A DNA stretch of 7,643 bases from Clostridiales bacterium (GCA_003343815.1 QAKL01000021.1:1-7643), one strand, 5' to 3'; shown: positions 1 through 6,354, counted from the stretch's first letter. Made by a program: numbers and translations. The notes: generated by a model not told the origin, from the letters alone.

Positions 1-596
1 GTCGTGCTGTCGGTAACCTCAGGCGAAAATTTAACATCACGCACGACAAAGCTCGGCGTGCTCAAAGCATATTTCGGCGAGACATAAAATTGTTTGGAAG
101 TGGTAAATGGGCGCGTCGCCTGACCGATATCCCAGTTATAGCTTCTTAAAATAGCATTCAATTTATATCCGTCGCCGCCGATTTCACGGGCATTGGCATC
201 GACTACTAAAGTCACATTAAAAACATAGCTCTCGCCGGCTTTAACCTTATCCACTTTTGGATCATAAGTATCTCCGCCGCCTAAAACGGAGAAGTTTTTC
301 AGCGCTTTTTCATCCTCGGTAAACTGGATGATTGGCATCATCGCGTCTCCCGAGCCCATATTGCGCGCGGTAATGGCGATATCAAACTGCTCGCCGACTG
401 CAGGCTCGTTTAAAATTTCAATATTATCAATCGTCCACAAAGGATTAGCGCCTGTTTTATAGGTGATCTGCTCATTGTTGCTGTCCGTCGAAACCGACTC
501 ACCCTCTGCCCAAGCAGGGACGGCTAAGCCCAAGGTAAAAATCAAAACTAACAATAATGCCGTTATTTTATTAACTTTATGAATTTTTTCTCTCAT
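1..596 (-). CDS. Exported CARDB/NEW3-like (COG1361-type) protein, C-terminus outside window
   Basis: The reading frame is open from the ATG at 596 down to the window edge (198 codons), so the gene is partial at its 3' end. Residues 1-30 form a clear signal peptide: a basic start (MREKIHKVNK), a hydrophobic core (ITALLLVLIFTLGLAV) and a likely cleavage site after AWA30. The mature part begins with an acidic/Ser/Thr stretch. From about residue 50 it has beta-rich sequence resembling a CARDB/NEW3 immunoglobulin-like module (WTIDNIEILNEPAVGEQFDI, then NMGSGDA). A second similar module may start near residue 180 (FVVRDVKFSPEV). The start overlaps the upstream ABC ATPase stop as ATGA, and GGAGGAG lies 6 nt before the ATG inside that gene, so the two are probably translationally coupled. 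Known pattern: COG1361-type exported proteins often sit between a MacB-like ATPase and its permease. A role as an extracytoplasmic partner is inference, and the substrate is unknown. Confidence 0.75.
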   Translation of the reverse strand, partial: MREKIHKVNKITALLLVLIFTLGLAVPAWAEGESVSTDSNNEQITYKTGANPLWTIDNIEILNEPAVGEQFDIAITARNMGSGDAMMPIIQFTEDEKALKNFSVLGGGDTYDPKVDKVKAGESYVFNVTLVVDANAREIGGDGYKLNAILRSYNWDIGQATRPFTTSKQFYVSPKYALSTPSFVVRDVKFSPEVTDST

Positions 597-1453
597 CTCT
601 TCTCCTCCGTATCTTCTTCGTTTAAAATCTTCGCCTTCTCCGCTTCCGGCTCTTTTTCCTGAGCTGATTGCGGAGACTCTGTCTTCGGCTCCTCAATATC
701 CGGTAAACTTTCGATTATTTCCTCAGCTTTGGTCAATTCCTTGATAGCCGCCTCGCCCTCGGTAATCTTGATCACCTTGCCGTCGCGCATATGGATAATG
801 CGGTCGGCATACTGGGCGACCTCTAAATCGTGGCTGACCATGATTAAAGTGCACTGTCTTTTGCGCACAATCTGCTGTAAAAAACTCAAAATTTCAATCG
901 TAGTCTTCGTATCCAAATTACCCGTCGGCTCATCGGCAAAGATGATCTTGGGCTCCGTCACCAACGAGCGAGCAATCGCTACCCTCTGCTGCTGACCGCC
1001 GGAAAGCTGGCTGGGTTTATTGTGCAAGCGTTTGCCCAATCCAAGCTCAATAAGCATCGCTTTGGCTCTTTTCTCACGCTTTTTCTTGGATACTCCTTGG
1101 AGCATCAAGGGCAGGGTTACATTTTCCATCGCCGTAAGCGAAGGGATCAAATTATACGCCTGAAAGATAAAACCCATCTCACGCGAGCGAAAGCGCGCCA
1201 TATTGCGCTCGCTTACTTTATTTAAGCGGGTGCCGCCGATAATTATATCGCCTTTAGTCGGCCGCTCCAGGCCTGAAATCATATTTAATAATGTCGATTT
1301 ACCGCTGCCGGATGTGCCCAGCACTGCGACAAATTCGCCCTTATAAATTTTTATGTCAACCCCGGCCAAGGCAGTAATTATTTCCGAGCCTACTTTATAT
1401 TTTTTGATAAGTCCTTTGGTTTCCAAAACTACAGGGGCATCTGTTTTCGTCAA
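593..1453 (-). CDS. ABC transporter ATP-binding protein, MacB/LolD (FtsE-like) type, with acidic C-terminal tail
   Basis: This is a cytoplasmic nucleotide-binding subunit that would power an inner-membrane MacB/FtsX-type permease. In order it shows Walker A GTSGSGKST (46-54), a Q-loop at Gln98 (FIFQAYNL), signature LSGGQQQR (150-157), Walker B IIFADEP (170-176) with the D-loop GNLD, and the switch His208 (MVSHD). The FIFQAYNLIPSLTAMENV and DEPTGNLD stretches are typical of the MacB/LolD subfamily. The ATPase core ends near residue 230, and about 55 further residues form a Glu/Lys/Pro-rich tail not needed by the family. The start is TTG at 1453, with AAGGAAG 7 nt upstream; no in-frame ATG occurs before the Walker region. 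It is followed directly by an exported protein (4-nt overlap). MacB-type systems act on peptides, lipoproteins or envelope stress; which applies here cannot be read from the sequence. Confidence 0.93.
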   Translation of the reverse strand: MTKTDAPVVLETKGLIKKYKVGSEIITALAGVDIKIYKGEFVAVLGTSGSGKSTLLNMISGLERPTKGDIIIGGTRLNKVSERNMARFRSREMGFIFQAYNLIPSLTAMENVTLPLMLQGVSKKKREKRAKAMLIELGLGKRLHNKPSQLSGGQQQRVAIARSLVTEPKIIFADEPTGNLDTKTTIEILSFLQQIVRKRQCTLIMVSHDLEVAQYADRIIHMRDGKVIKITEGEAAIKELTKAEEIIESLPDIEEPKTESPQSAQEKEPEAEKAKILNEEDTEEKR

Positions 1454-1521
1454 ATCCTCACTTCCTTTTTTCTTTTAATGCGAATGGTCATGGTAAATTT
1501 TCACGCATCTATCACAATTAA

Positions 1522-1550
1522 AGTGTAGCATATATTGGATACAAACACAA
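1522..1550 (-). promoter_or_regulatory. Promoter of the ABC ATPase/exported-protein operon
   Basis: On the minus strand, TTGTGT (1550-1545) and TACACT (1527-1522) are separated by 17 nt. The -10 is preceded by TGC, an extended -10 motif. Transcription would start near 1515, about 60 nt before the TTG start codon. Called by eye from consensus match only. Confidence 0.5.
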
Positions 1551-1616
1551 TAGCATTTATAAATCTCCACAAATCCTTAACATTTAGGCCATGTTAAAAG
1601 CTTTTCGTCCATACAA

Positions 1617-1671
1617 TAAAAAATCCAGCACGTCTCCGACGTACTGGATTTTTCCCCAAGAGAGGGGGATT
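1617..1671. repeat. Direct repeat copy 1: duplicated tRNA-Ser terminator plus scrap of tRNA 3' end
   Basis: Positions 1617-1655 are identical to 1906-1944 (39 bp, offset 289). After a few mismatches and one indel, GAGAGGGGGATT (1660-1671) again matches the 3' acceptor/T-arm end of the tRNA-Ser gene (1948-1959). The homology stops there, and no tRNA body follows. The hairpin 1618-1653 still has a run of T on the minus strand and could terminate transcription. This looks like a partial duplication of the tRNA 3' end with its terminator. Confidence 0.85.
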
Positions 1672-1905
1672 CACTCCGCTTACTCCACTTCATACATATT
1701 TTTACCACTCGCAGCTGCCATGCGCATTTTTTGCTTTTCTTATTATTTCTTTCTGTCGTTCGCTCGCCGAAAAATTGACACATCGCGTCCATTTTTCGAC
1801 ATACCACCTTATTTGCCTACAGGCAAACAAGATATATCACCCTACGGCGGGCAAAATGCTCCCATAGGTCGCATTTTCCTTTTCCGCCGGTTCAAATCCC
1901 CTTAT
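1672..1905. other. Hairpin-rich noncoding segment between the two terminator repeats
   Basis: No convincing gene is seen here. Short ORFs on either strand lack a ribosome binding site and run through the repeats. Several inverted repeats are visible: CGAAAAAT/ATTTTTCG (1768-1775 and 1791-1798), TTTGCC-TACA-GGCAAA (1812-1827) and AAAATGC/GCATTTT (1853-1859 and 1871-1877). The outer edges carry AGGGGGATT (1663-1671, in the left repeat) and AAATCCCCTT (1893-1902) in opposite orientation. The right edge (1889-1901, GGTTCAAATCCCC) copies the tRNA-Ser T-arm in inverted orientation. It may be a small nonautonomous repeat element or debris of tRNA duplication. Confidence 0.45.
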
Positions 1906-1959
1906 TAAAAAATCCAGCACGTCTCCGACGTACTGGATTTTTCCGGAGAGAGGGGGATT
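1906..1959. repeat. Direct repeat copy 2: tRNA-Ser terminator and tRNA 3' end
   Basis: This is the partner of the repeat at 1617-1671. It is continuous with the intact tRNA-Ser gene, so it is the likely source and copy 1 the derived copy. Confidence 0.8.
1907..1942 (-). terminator. Intrinsic terminator of tRNA-Ser
   Basis: The hairpin arms are 1908-1923 and 1927-1942, with a 3-nt loop and six T on the minus strand (complement of 1907-1912). One position is a G-U wobble in the minus-strand RNA but a C-A mismatch in the plus-strand RNA, so the hairpin is better formed on the tRNA-Ser strand. It begins 1-2 nt after the tRNA discriminator. Confidence 0.85.
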
Positions 1960-2032
1960 TGAACCCCCGCGCGGGAGTTACCCGCCTATCGGTGTTCGAA
2001 GCCGAACCCTTCAGCCGCTTGGGTATCTCTCC
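1944..2032 (-). tRNA. tRNA-Ser, anticodon CGA
   Basis: On the minus strand, a 7-bp acceptor (GGAGAGA/TCTCTCC), a 3-bp D-stem with the AAGCGGCTGA loop, and a long variable arm (GCGGG-TAACT-CCCGC) identify a class II tRNA. The T-arm is GGGGG-TTCAAAT-CCCCC and the discriminator is G73, as in serine tRNAs. The anticodon loop reads TTCGAAC, giving CGA (decodes UCG). The anticodon stem TCGGC/ACCGA has four pairs, and the pair next to the loop (31:39) is C-A. CCA is not encoded (the bases after G73 are GAA), so it would be added by nucleotidyltransferase. A consensus promoter lies just upstream and a terminator just downstream, so this is a single-gene unit. Confidence 0.92.
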
Positions 2033-2046
2033 AAGGTTACCTATCT

Positions 2047-2075
2047 ATTTTAGCGAACAAGGCAGCATTTGTCAA
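2047..2075 (-). promoter_or_regulatory. Promoter of tRNA-Ser
   Basis: On the minus strand, TTGACA (2075-2070) and TAAAAT (2052-2047) are separated by exactly 17 nt. This places the start near 2040, about 8 nt before the mature tRNA 5' end. It begins only 8 nt past the stop codon of the metallopeptidase gene. Confidence 0.8.
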
Positions 2076-2083
2076 GATAATTC

Positions 2084-2884
2084 TCACGTTTCCACCAGGG
2101 ATTGCGCAAAATTTTTTCGAAGCTGCGCTAATTTTTCCCGCAAGAGCAAATTTAACGTCGGATAATTCAGCTTTTCGCAGTAAAGTATCTCCTCTAAACC
2201 TTTGCCCGTTTTTAACTCTTGCAAGATTTTACGCACATAGCCGAACGAATACTGCTCGATTAATATTTCGCCTGCCAAAAGCGCCTCCAAATAAGCAAGC
2301 GGCTGATCACGCAAAAAATCAAAGCAATATTCCAACTCGTCTAAAGTGTAGTAATCTTCGCGCAAAAGACACTCGCTGCTAAAAGGCGGCATTTTGGCCA
2401 ACGCTTGCTCGGTATACTGCGCCAGCCCCTCGCTGAGCCAGCGAGGATAATTGCCGCGGGTTTGATAATCGATGACATAATGAGTATATTCGTGCGCCAC
2501 GGGACCGAGCAGGCGAAAAGCACAGTTTCTTTCCTCCTCCGCTCCTGCGATCCACGCCGCAGGCGCCAAAAGATGGATCTGCCCCAGCCAATAAATCCCC
2601 ATCGGCGTATTTTCTGTATCTAAATGCATGATATTCTGCAAATCAGCTTTTCGCGCGTAGACTGCAAACTGAATTTTTCCCTGCGGCTTGAAGCGGTACA
2701 AATGATTAATCAGCGGATAAACCGCCGCTACTTCCTTGCTGATCGTCTCCAGATCGCTTTCCGCGCAGTTATAGCGATAGATTGCATAATGATCCTCTGC
2801 TTGCTTAAATTCCCGCAAACGTTTCTGCAAGCTCTTTTGATACATTTTATTGCTGAAATGAAACACATACTGCACCGGCAGCAT
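2084..2884 (-). CDS. Putative zinc metallopeptidase, peptidase MA-like (gluzincin HExxH) family
   Basis: The 266-residue protein has a zinc-peptidase signature: HEYTH at 131-135 (two His ligands and catalytic Glu132), and WLSEGLAQYTE at 149-159, whose Glu152 is the expected third ligand. This spacing is typical of gluzincins and of the peptidase-MA-like domain (Pfam Peptidase_MA_2). About 125 residues precede the motif, and a Leu-rich, probably helical part follows (180-266). No signal peptide or membrane segment is seen, unlike many relatives that are exported, so it is likely cytoplasmic as annotated. The ATG at 2884 has AAAGGAGG at 2891-2898 with good spacing. The gene stands alone: tRNA-Ser follows on the same strand with its own promoter, and cysS is divergent. 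Substrate unknown; peptidase activity is inferred from the motif only. Confidence 0.8.
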   Translation of the reverse strand: MLPVQYVFHFSNKMYQKSLQKRLREFKQAEDHYAIYRYNCAESDLETISKEVAAVYPLINHLYRFKPQGKIQFAVYARKADLQNIMHLDTENTPMGIYWLGQIHLLAPAAWIAGAEEERNCAFRLLGPVAHEYTHYVIDYQTRGNYPRWLSEGLAQYTEQALAKMPPFSSECLLREDYYTLDELEYCFDFLRDQPLAYLEALLAGEILIEQYSFGYVRKILQELKTGKGLEEILYCEKLNYPTLNLLLREKLAQLRKNFAQSLVET

Positions 2885-2904
2885 TTTATCCCTCCTTTAA
2901 GCGC

Positions 2905-2913
2905 ATTATATCA
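2905..2913 (-). promoter_or_regulatory. Extended -10 promoter of the metallopeptidase gene
   Basis: The minus strand reads TGATATAAT (2913-2905), a perfect -10 with a TGn extension. No good -35 sits at 17 nt; a TTGACA is present but only 9 nt away, so it cannot serve with this -10. The predicted start near 2898 would leave a leader of about 14 nt that begins at the Shine-Dalgarno. Confidence 0.5.
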
Positions 2914-2965
2914 TAACTGTGTCAATATATGTCGGCACAAATTCTGGCAGAACAGGGAAATCTGC

Positions 2966-2994
2966 TTGACAAAACGCGTACGTTCAGTTAAAAT
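2966..2994 (+). promoter_or_regulatory. Promoter of the T-box/cysS unit
   Basis: TTGACA (2966-2971) and TAAAAT (2989-2994) are separated by 17 nt, predicting a start near 3001, shortly before T-box Stem I. It diverges from the metallopeptidase promoter, with about 55 nt between the two. Confidence 0.82.
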
Positions 2995-3014
2995 AAATAT
3001 GCTTAATAAAGTAT

Positions 3015-3235
3015 CGACTGTGAACGGAAGAGTAAGATTACTGCGAGGAATAAAGAGAGATTTTCATAAGGTGCGAGAAAATTTTCCTCCCTAATCCCAA
3101 ATGCATCCGGGAGTCGGGCTGCCGAAATCCGGTAGGCATCCCCGCATAGCCCCCGTTACGGGCTTTTGAGGGCAGTTTCGGCTGTCAAATTAGAGTGGAA
3201 TCGCGGCTGTCGTCTCTATCAGACGGCAGTTTTTT
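3015..3235 (+). promoter_or_regulatory. T-box leader, tRNA-Cys specific, transcription attenuator of cysS
   Basis: All core parts are readable. Stem I: CGACT/AGTCG (3015-3019, 3112-3116), CGGA/TCCG (3025-3028, 3106-3109), AGTA box (3031-3034), GATTA/TAATC (3036-3040, 3092-3096), GAGGAA/TTCCTC (3045-3050, 3084-3089), AG bulge AGAGAG (3054-3059), ATTTTC/GAAAAT (3060-3065, 3077-3082) and apical GGTGCGA (3070-3076). The specifier loop holds TGC (3102-3104), a Cys codon. A hairpin at 3148-3164 fits Stem III. The T-box proper is TGGAATCGCGG (3196-3206); TGGA pairs with UCCA, matching the U73 usual in tRNA-Cys. The antiterminator closes TAGAG (3191-3195) with CTCTA (3214-3218). The competing terminator is CTGTCGTCT/AGACGGCAG (3207-3215, 3221-3229) plus T6. 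Uncharged tRNA-Cys would favour read-through into cysS. Confidence 0.95.
3207..3235 (+). terminator. Regulated T-box terminator
   Basis: A 9-bp stem (one G-U) with loop CTATC is followed by TTTTTT. It is mutually exclusive with the antiterminator because 3214-3218 is used by both. Confidence 0.9.
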
Positions 3236-3262
3236 ATTTGCCAAAAAGGAGTGTATTATCTT

Positions 3263-4681
3263 ATGAAAGAAAATTTAGTAGTCTACAATACCATGACCAA
3301 GCAAAAAGAGCCGTTCATCCCGCATAAAAAGGACGAAGTCGGCATGTATGTCTGCGGACCGACGACTTATAACTACATCCATTTGGGCAACGCCCGCCCG
3401 ATCGTCGTTTTTGACACCATCCGCCGCTATCTGGAATACTCGGGCTACAAAGTCACATATATCCAAAATTTCACCGACGTTGACGACAAAATCATCAAGC
3501 GTGCCAATGAGGAGGGCGACGAACCGTTAAGATTAGCCGCCCGCTATATCGATGAGTTTTACAAAGACACCAAATCCTTAAATATTCTCCCGGCGACGAA
3601 AAATCCTAAAGTCAGCGAGCATATCGACGATATTATCGATTTTGTCCAAGGCCTGATCGATAAAGGCTACGCTTACGAATTAGACGGCGACGTTTATTTC
3701 TCCGTGCGCAAGGATAAAAACTACGGCAAATTATCCGGTCGCGATTTAGACGATTTGCAATCCGGTGCCCGCGTCGAGGTTGACAACCGCAAGCAGGATC
3801 CGTTAGATTTCGCTCTGTGGAAAAGCGCGAAACCCGGCGAGCCTTATTGGGAAAGCCCCTGGGGCAAAGGCCGCCCCGGCTGGCACATCGAGTGCTCTGC
3901 CATGAGCCTCAAATATTTAGGCACCGAGTTTGACATCCACGGCGGCGGGCAGGATTTGATCTTCCCTCACCATGAAAACGAAATCGCCCAAAGTGAGTGC
4001 CTGACCGGACAGGTAATGGCAAAATACTGGCTGCACAACGGCTTTATCACCATTAACAAAGAAAAAATGAGCAAATCTCTGGGCAATTTCTTCTTACTGC
4101 GCGAAATTTTAGAAAAATTCGATCCGCAGACTGTGCGCTTTTATTTATTAAGCGTCCATTACCGCAGTCCGCTCGATTTTGACGATGAAAAACTGCACGT
4201 CGCCCAAAAAGGATTAGAAAGACTGCGCCACGGTGCAGAAAGCTTGGAAAAAGCTTTAGCTCAAGCGCCAAGCGGCGAGGACGCAGATTTTACCGCCGTT
4301 TTGGCGAAAACCCGCGCTGATTTCGAAAAAGCGATGGACGATGATTTTAACACCGCTTTGGCGCAGGCTGTACTTTTTGATTTTGTACGCGAAATCAATA
4401 TTTACTTAAAAGGCATGCCGCACGAAACCACCATAAAGCAAACTATCACGCTTTTGCAGGAATTAAGCGGAATTTTGGGCTTAGATTTGTGGGCTAACGA
4501 TAATAAAAATGCTGCTGACGACGGTTTATTAAATGACGTCTTAGAGCTTTTGATCGCTCTGCGCAAAGAAGCCCGCGCCGAAAAAAATTACAAATTAGCG
4601 GACGATATCCGCAATCGCTTAGGCGAAATCGGCATCATTTTAGAGGACGCACCCACAGGCACTGTCTGGAAAAGAAAATAA
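3263..4681 (+). CDS. cysS: Cysteinyl-tRNA synthetase
   Basis: This enzyme charges tRNA-Cys with cysteine using ATP in the cytoplasm. The class I catalytic signatures are present: the HIGH-type motif HLGN (40-43) and KMSKS (268-272, in INKEKMSKSLGN). The zinc site that selects cysteine is intact: Cys31 (YVCGPT), Cys211 (WHIECSAM), and His236 and Glu240 in FPHHENE. The C-terminal half contains the helical DALR-type anticodon-binding region, and the protein ends in the usual basic tail. The 472-residue length is normal. The ATG at 3263 is chosen because AAGGAG (3246-3251) lies 11 nt upstream; an in-frame GTG at 3251 overlaps that ribosome binding site and is unlikely. The gene has its own promoter, T-box and terminator. 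Confidence 0.98.
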   Translation: MKENLVVYNTMTKQKEPFIPHKKDEVGMYVCGPTTYNYIHLGNARPIVVFDTIRRYLEYSGYKVTYIQNFTDVDDKIIKRANEEGDEPLRLAARYIDEFYKDTKSLNILPATKNPKVSEHIDDIIDFVQGLIDKGYAYELDGDVYFSVRKDKNYGKLSGRDLDDLQSGARVEVDNRKQDPLDFALWKSAKPGEPYWESPWGKGRPGWHIECSAMSLKYLGTEFDIHGGGQDLIFPHHENEIAQSECLTGQVMAKYWLHNGFITINKEKMSKSLGNFFLLREILEKFDPQTVRFYLLSVHYRSPLDFDDEKLHVAQKGLERLRHGAESLEKALAQAPSGEDADFTAVLAKTRADFEKAMDDDFNTALAQAVLFDFVREINIYLKGMPHETTIKQTITLLQELSGILGLDLWANDNKNAADDGLLNDVLELLIALRKEARAEKNYKLADDIRNRLGEIGIILEDAPTGTVWKRK

Positions 4682-4689
4682 CCGCATTT

Positions 4690-4727
4690 AAAATAGAGCT
4701 TTCGCCTCATGTGAAAGCTCTATTTTT
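4690..4727 (+). terminator. Intrinsic terminator of cysS
   Basis: A perfect 13-14 bp stem (AATAGAGCTTTC paired with GAAAGCTCTATT) with a 9-nt loop ends in TTTTT. It begins 9 nt after the cysS stop codon. Confidence 0.92.
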
Positions 4728-4853
4728 GTGGACATATGTCTATAGGGAATACCATTTGTGTGTTTTTGCGGTAATTACAGCAACTTTAATGTCTGATTTC
4801 GTTTAAAATATTTTAGATAAATAAAGACACTTGTTTTTTATTGTCTAAAACTA

Positions 4854-4882
4854 TTGCGTAAATCACTCATCTTTTGTAAAAT
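4854..4882 (+). promoter_or_regulatory. Promoter of the AGCS symporter gene
   Basis: TTGCGT (4854-4859) and TAAAAT (4877-4882) have 17-nt spacing. The start near 4889 would give a leader of about 40 nt. The upstream stretch 4731-4853 is AT-rich and holds two perfect palindromes, GACATATGTC (4731-4740) and TAAAATATTTTA (4804-4815), which could be operators, but there is no evidence which factor would bind. Confidence 0.55.
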
Positions 4883-4930
4883 ACCAAACATAATAATTGT
4901 TTGCCAAACTTTTTCAAAGGATGTGTGCTT

Positions 4931-6325
4931 ATGCTCGAAACAATTTCCAATATTAACTCAACTTTAAACGGCATCGTCTGGGGTCCGTATATGCTGGCGC
5001 TTTTAGTCGGCACAGGTATCTTTTTGACCTGCCGCGTCAAATTTTTGCAAGTGCGCAAATTCGGCTTTACGATGAAGCATACCTTGGGTACTTTGACCGA
5101 TAAAAATATTCAGGACAAAAGCGCCGGCGGCGTCAGTCCCTTTCAGGCAGTGAGCACCGCTTTAGCCTCCACCGTCGGCACCGGCAATATCACCGGCGTA
5201 GCTACCGCCATTGCTGCCGGAGGTCCCGGTGCAGTATTTTGGATGTGGCTCAGCGCCTTTTTCGGCATGGTGACCAAATATTCCGAAATCGTGCTTTCCA
5301 TTCATTTTCGTGAGAAAAACGAAAAAGACGAATGGTGCGGCGGACCTATGTATTATTTAGAGAAAGGTCTGCATCAAAAATGGCTGGCAGTGCTTTTCTC
5401 CGTCTTTGCTTTAGTCGCTTCTTTCGGTATCGGCAATATGACCCAGGCTAACTCCATCGCCGTCGCATTAAATACTTCTTTTCATATGAATAAATTAATC
5501 GTCGGCATTATTTTAGCCGTATTGGTCGGCTTAGTCATTATCGGCGGCATCAAGCGCATTTCCACCATCACTTCCTACATTGTGCCGTTTATGGCAATCT
5601 TTTATGTAGTGTTAGGCGCTATCCTTTTAATCATGAATGCCGCCTATATCCCCGCTGCGTTTAAATACATTTTTGAATGTGCTTTCAATCCGCAGGCCAT
5701 TTTTGGCGGAGGTTTAGGCTACACGATGATGCTCGCCATGCGCTATGGTTTCGCCCGCGGCGTATTCTCCAACGAAGCCGGCTTAGGCTCGGCGCCGATC
5801 GCCCACGCCGCCGCCAATACCAGAGGCGCAGTCAACCAAGGTTTATGGGGTATTTTCGAAGTATTTTTGGATACTATCGTCATCTGCACCATCAGCGGAT
5901 TGAGCGTGGTTATTTTCGGGCTGGGCTTGCCTGATTTCGCGCTGAACGGTTTCGGCGGCTTAGAAGGCTCCGATTTGGCAATCGCCGCTTTCTCTAACGG
6001 CGTAGGTGCCTGGGGCGGTTACGGGATCACGATTGCCACCGTCTTATTTGCTGCCTCCACTATTTTCGGCTGGTCTTATTACGGCGAAAAAGCCTTAGAA
6101 TATCTGTGCAAAGACAGCAAAATCGCCGTTTTGATCTACAAAATCATCTTCTGCTGCGCCGTCGTTTTCGGCTCGGTCGGCAGCTTGAGTTTGATGTGGA
6201 ATATCGCCGATACCTTAAACGGCTTAATGGCTATCCCCAACTTAATCGGCTTATTATTCCTAAGCCCGATCGTCGTCAAACTCACCAAAGATTTCTTTGA
6301 TAAAGACTTAAAAGACGAAGAATAA
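4931..6325 (+). CDS. Sodium:alanine/glycine symporter, AGCS family
   Basis: This is an integral cytoplasmic-membrane carrier that imports alanine, glycine or a related small amino acid with Na+. The 464-residue length and about ten or more hydrophobic segments fit AlsT/DagA/GlyP-type AGCS proteins. Family marks are the conserved PFQAVSTALASTVGTGNITG (70-89), the AGCS signature GPGAVFWMW (98-106), GGPMYYLEKG (137-146), and the C-terminal FGWSYYGEKALEYL. The ATG at 4931 has AAAGGA at 4916-4921, 9 nt upstream; a longer TTG form from 4901 would pass through the ribosome binding site. It is a single-gene unit between cysS and a convergent DUF378 gene, with its own promoter and terminator. The substrate cannot be told apart within the family from sequence alone, so no symbol is given. 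Confidence 0.95.
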   Translation: MLETISNINSTLNGIVWGPYMLALLVGTGIFLTCRVKFLQVRKFGFTMKHTLGTLTDKNIQDKSAGGVSPFQAVSTALASTVGTGNITGVATAIAAGGPGAVFWMWLSAFFGMVTKYSEIVLSIHFREKNEKDEWCGGPMYYLEKGLHQKWLAVLFSVFALVASFGIGNMTQANSIAVALNTSFHMNKLIVGIILAVLVGLVIIGGIKRISTITSYIVPFMAIFYVVLGAILLIMNAAYIPAAFKYIFECAFNPQAIFGGGLGYTMMLAMRYGFARGVFSNEAGLGSAPIAHAAANTRGAVNQGLWGIFEVFLDTIVICTISGLSVVIFGLGLPDFALNGFGGLEGSDLAIAAFSNGVGAWGGYGITIATVLFAASTIFGWSYYGEKALEYLCKDSKIAVLIYKIIFCCAVVFGSVGSLSLMWNIADTLNGLMAIPNLIGLLFLSPIVVKLTKDFFDKDLKDEE

Positions 6326-6354
6326 TCCCTTTATTGATACACTTACCTTTGATG

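Noticed and set aside
1577..1807. Minus-strand open frame of 76 codons
   Set aside because: It crosses the duplicated terminator hairpin and hairpin-rich repeat DNA, has odd composition and no ribosome binding site.
1591..1908. Plus-strand open frame of 105 codons
   Set aside because: It lies within the same repeat region, starts without a ribosome binding site and reads across the left terminator repeat.
2919..2924. TTGACA on the minus strand as -35 of the metallopeptidase promoter
   Set aside because: It is only 9 nt from the TATAAT at 2910-2905, too close for sigma-A; the TGn extension better explains that promoter.
2624..3094. Plus-strand open frame of 156 codons
   Set aside because: It is antisense to the metallopeptidase N-terminus and runs through two promoters and T-box Stem I. 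No ribosome binding site and no recognisable protein sequence.
3251..3262. GTG start for cysS at 3251
   Set aside because: The GTG overlaps the AAGGAG ribosome binding site that fits the ATG at 3263, and the resulting extra residues are not typical of the family.
4901..4930. TTG start for the AGCS symporter at 4901
   Set aside because: The extension would encode the Shine-Dalgarno itself; the ATG at 4931 has good spacing and gives the usual family N-terminus.
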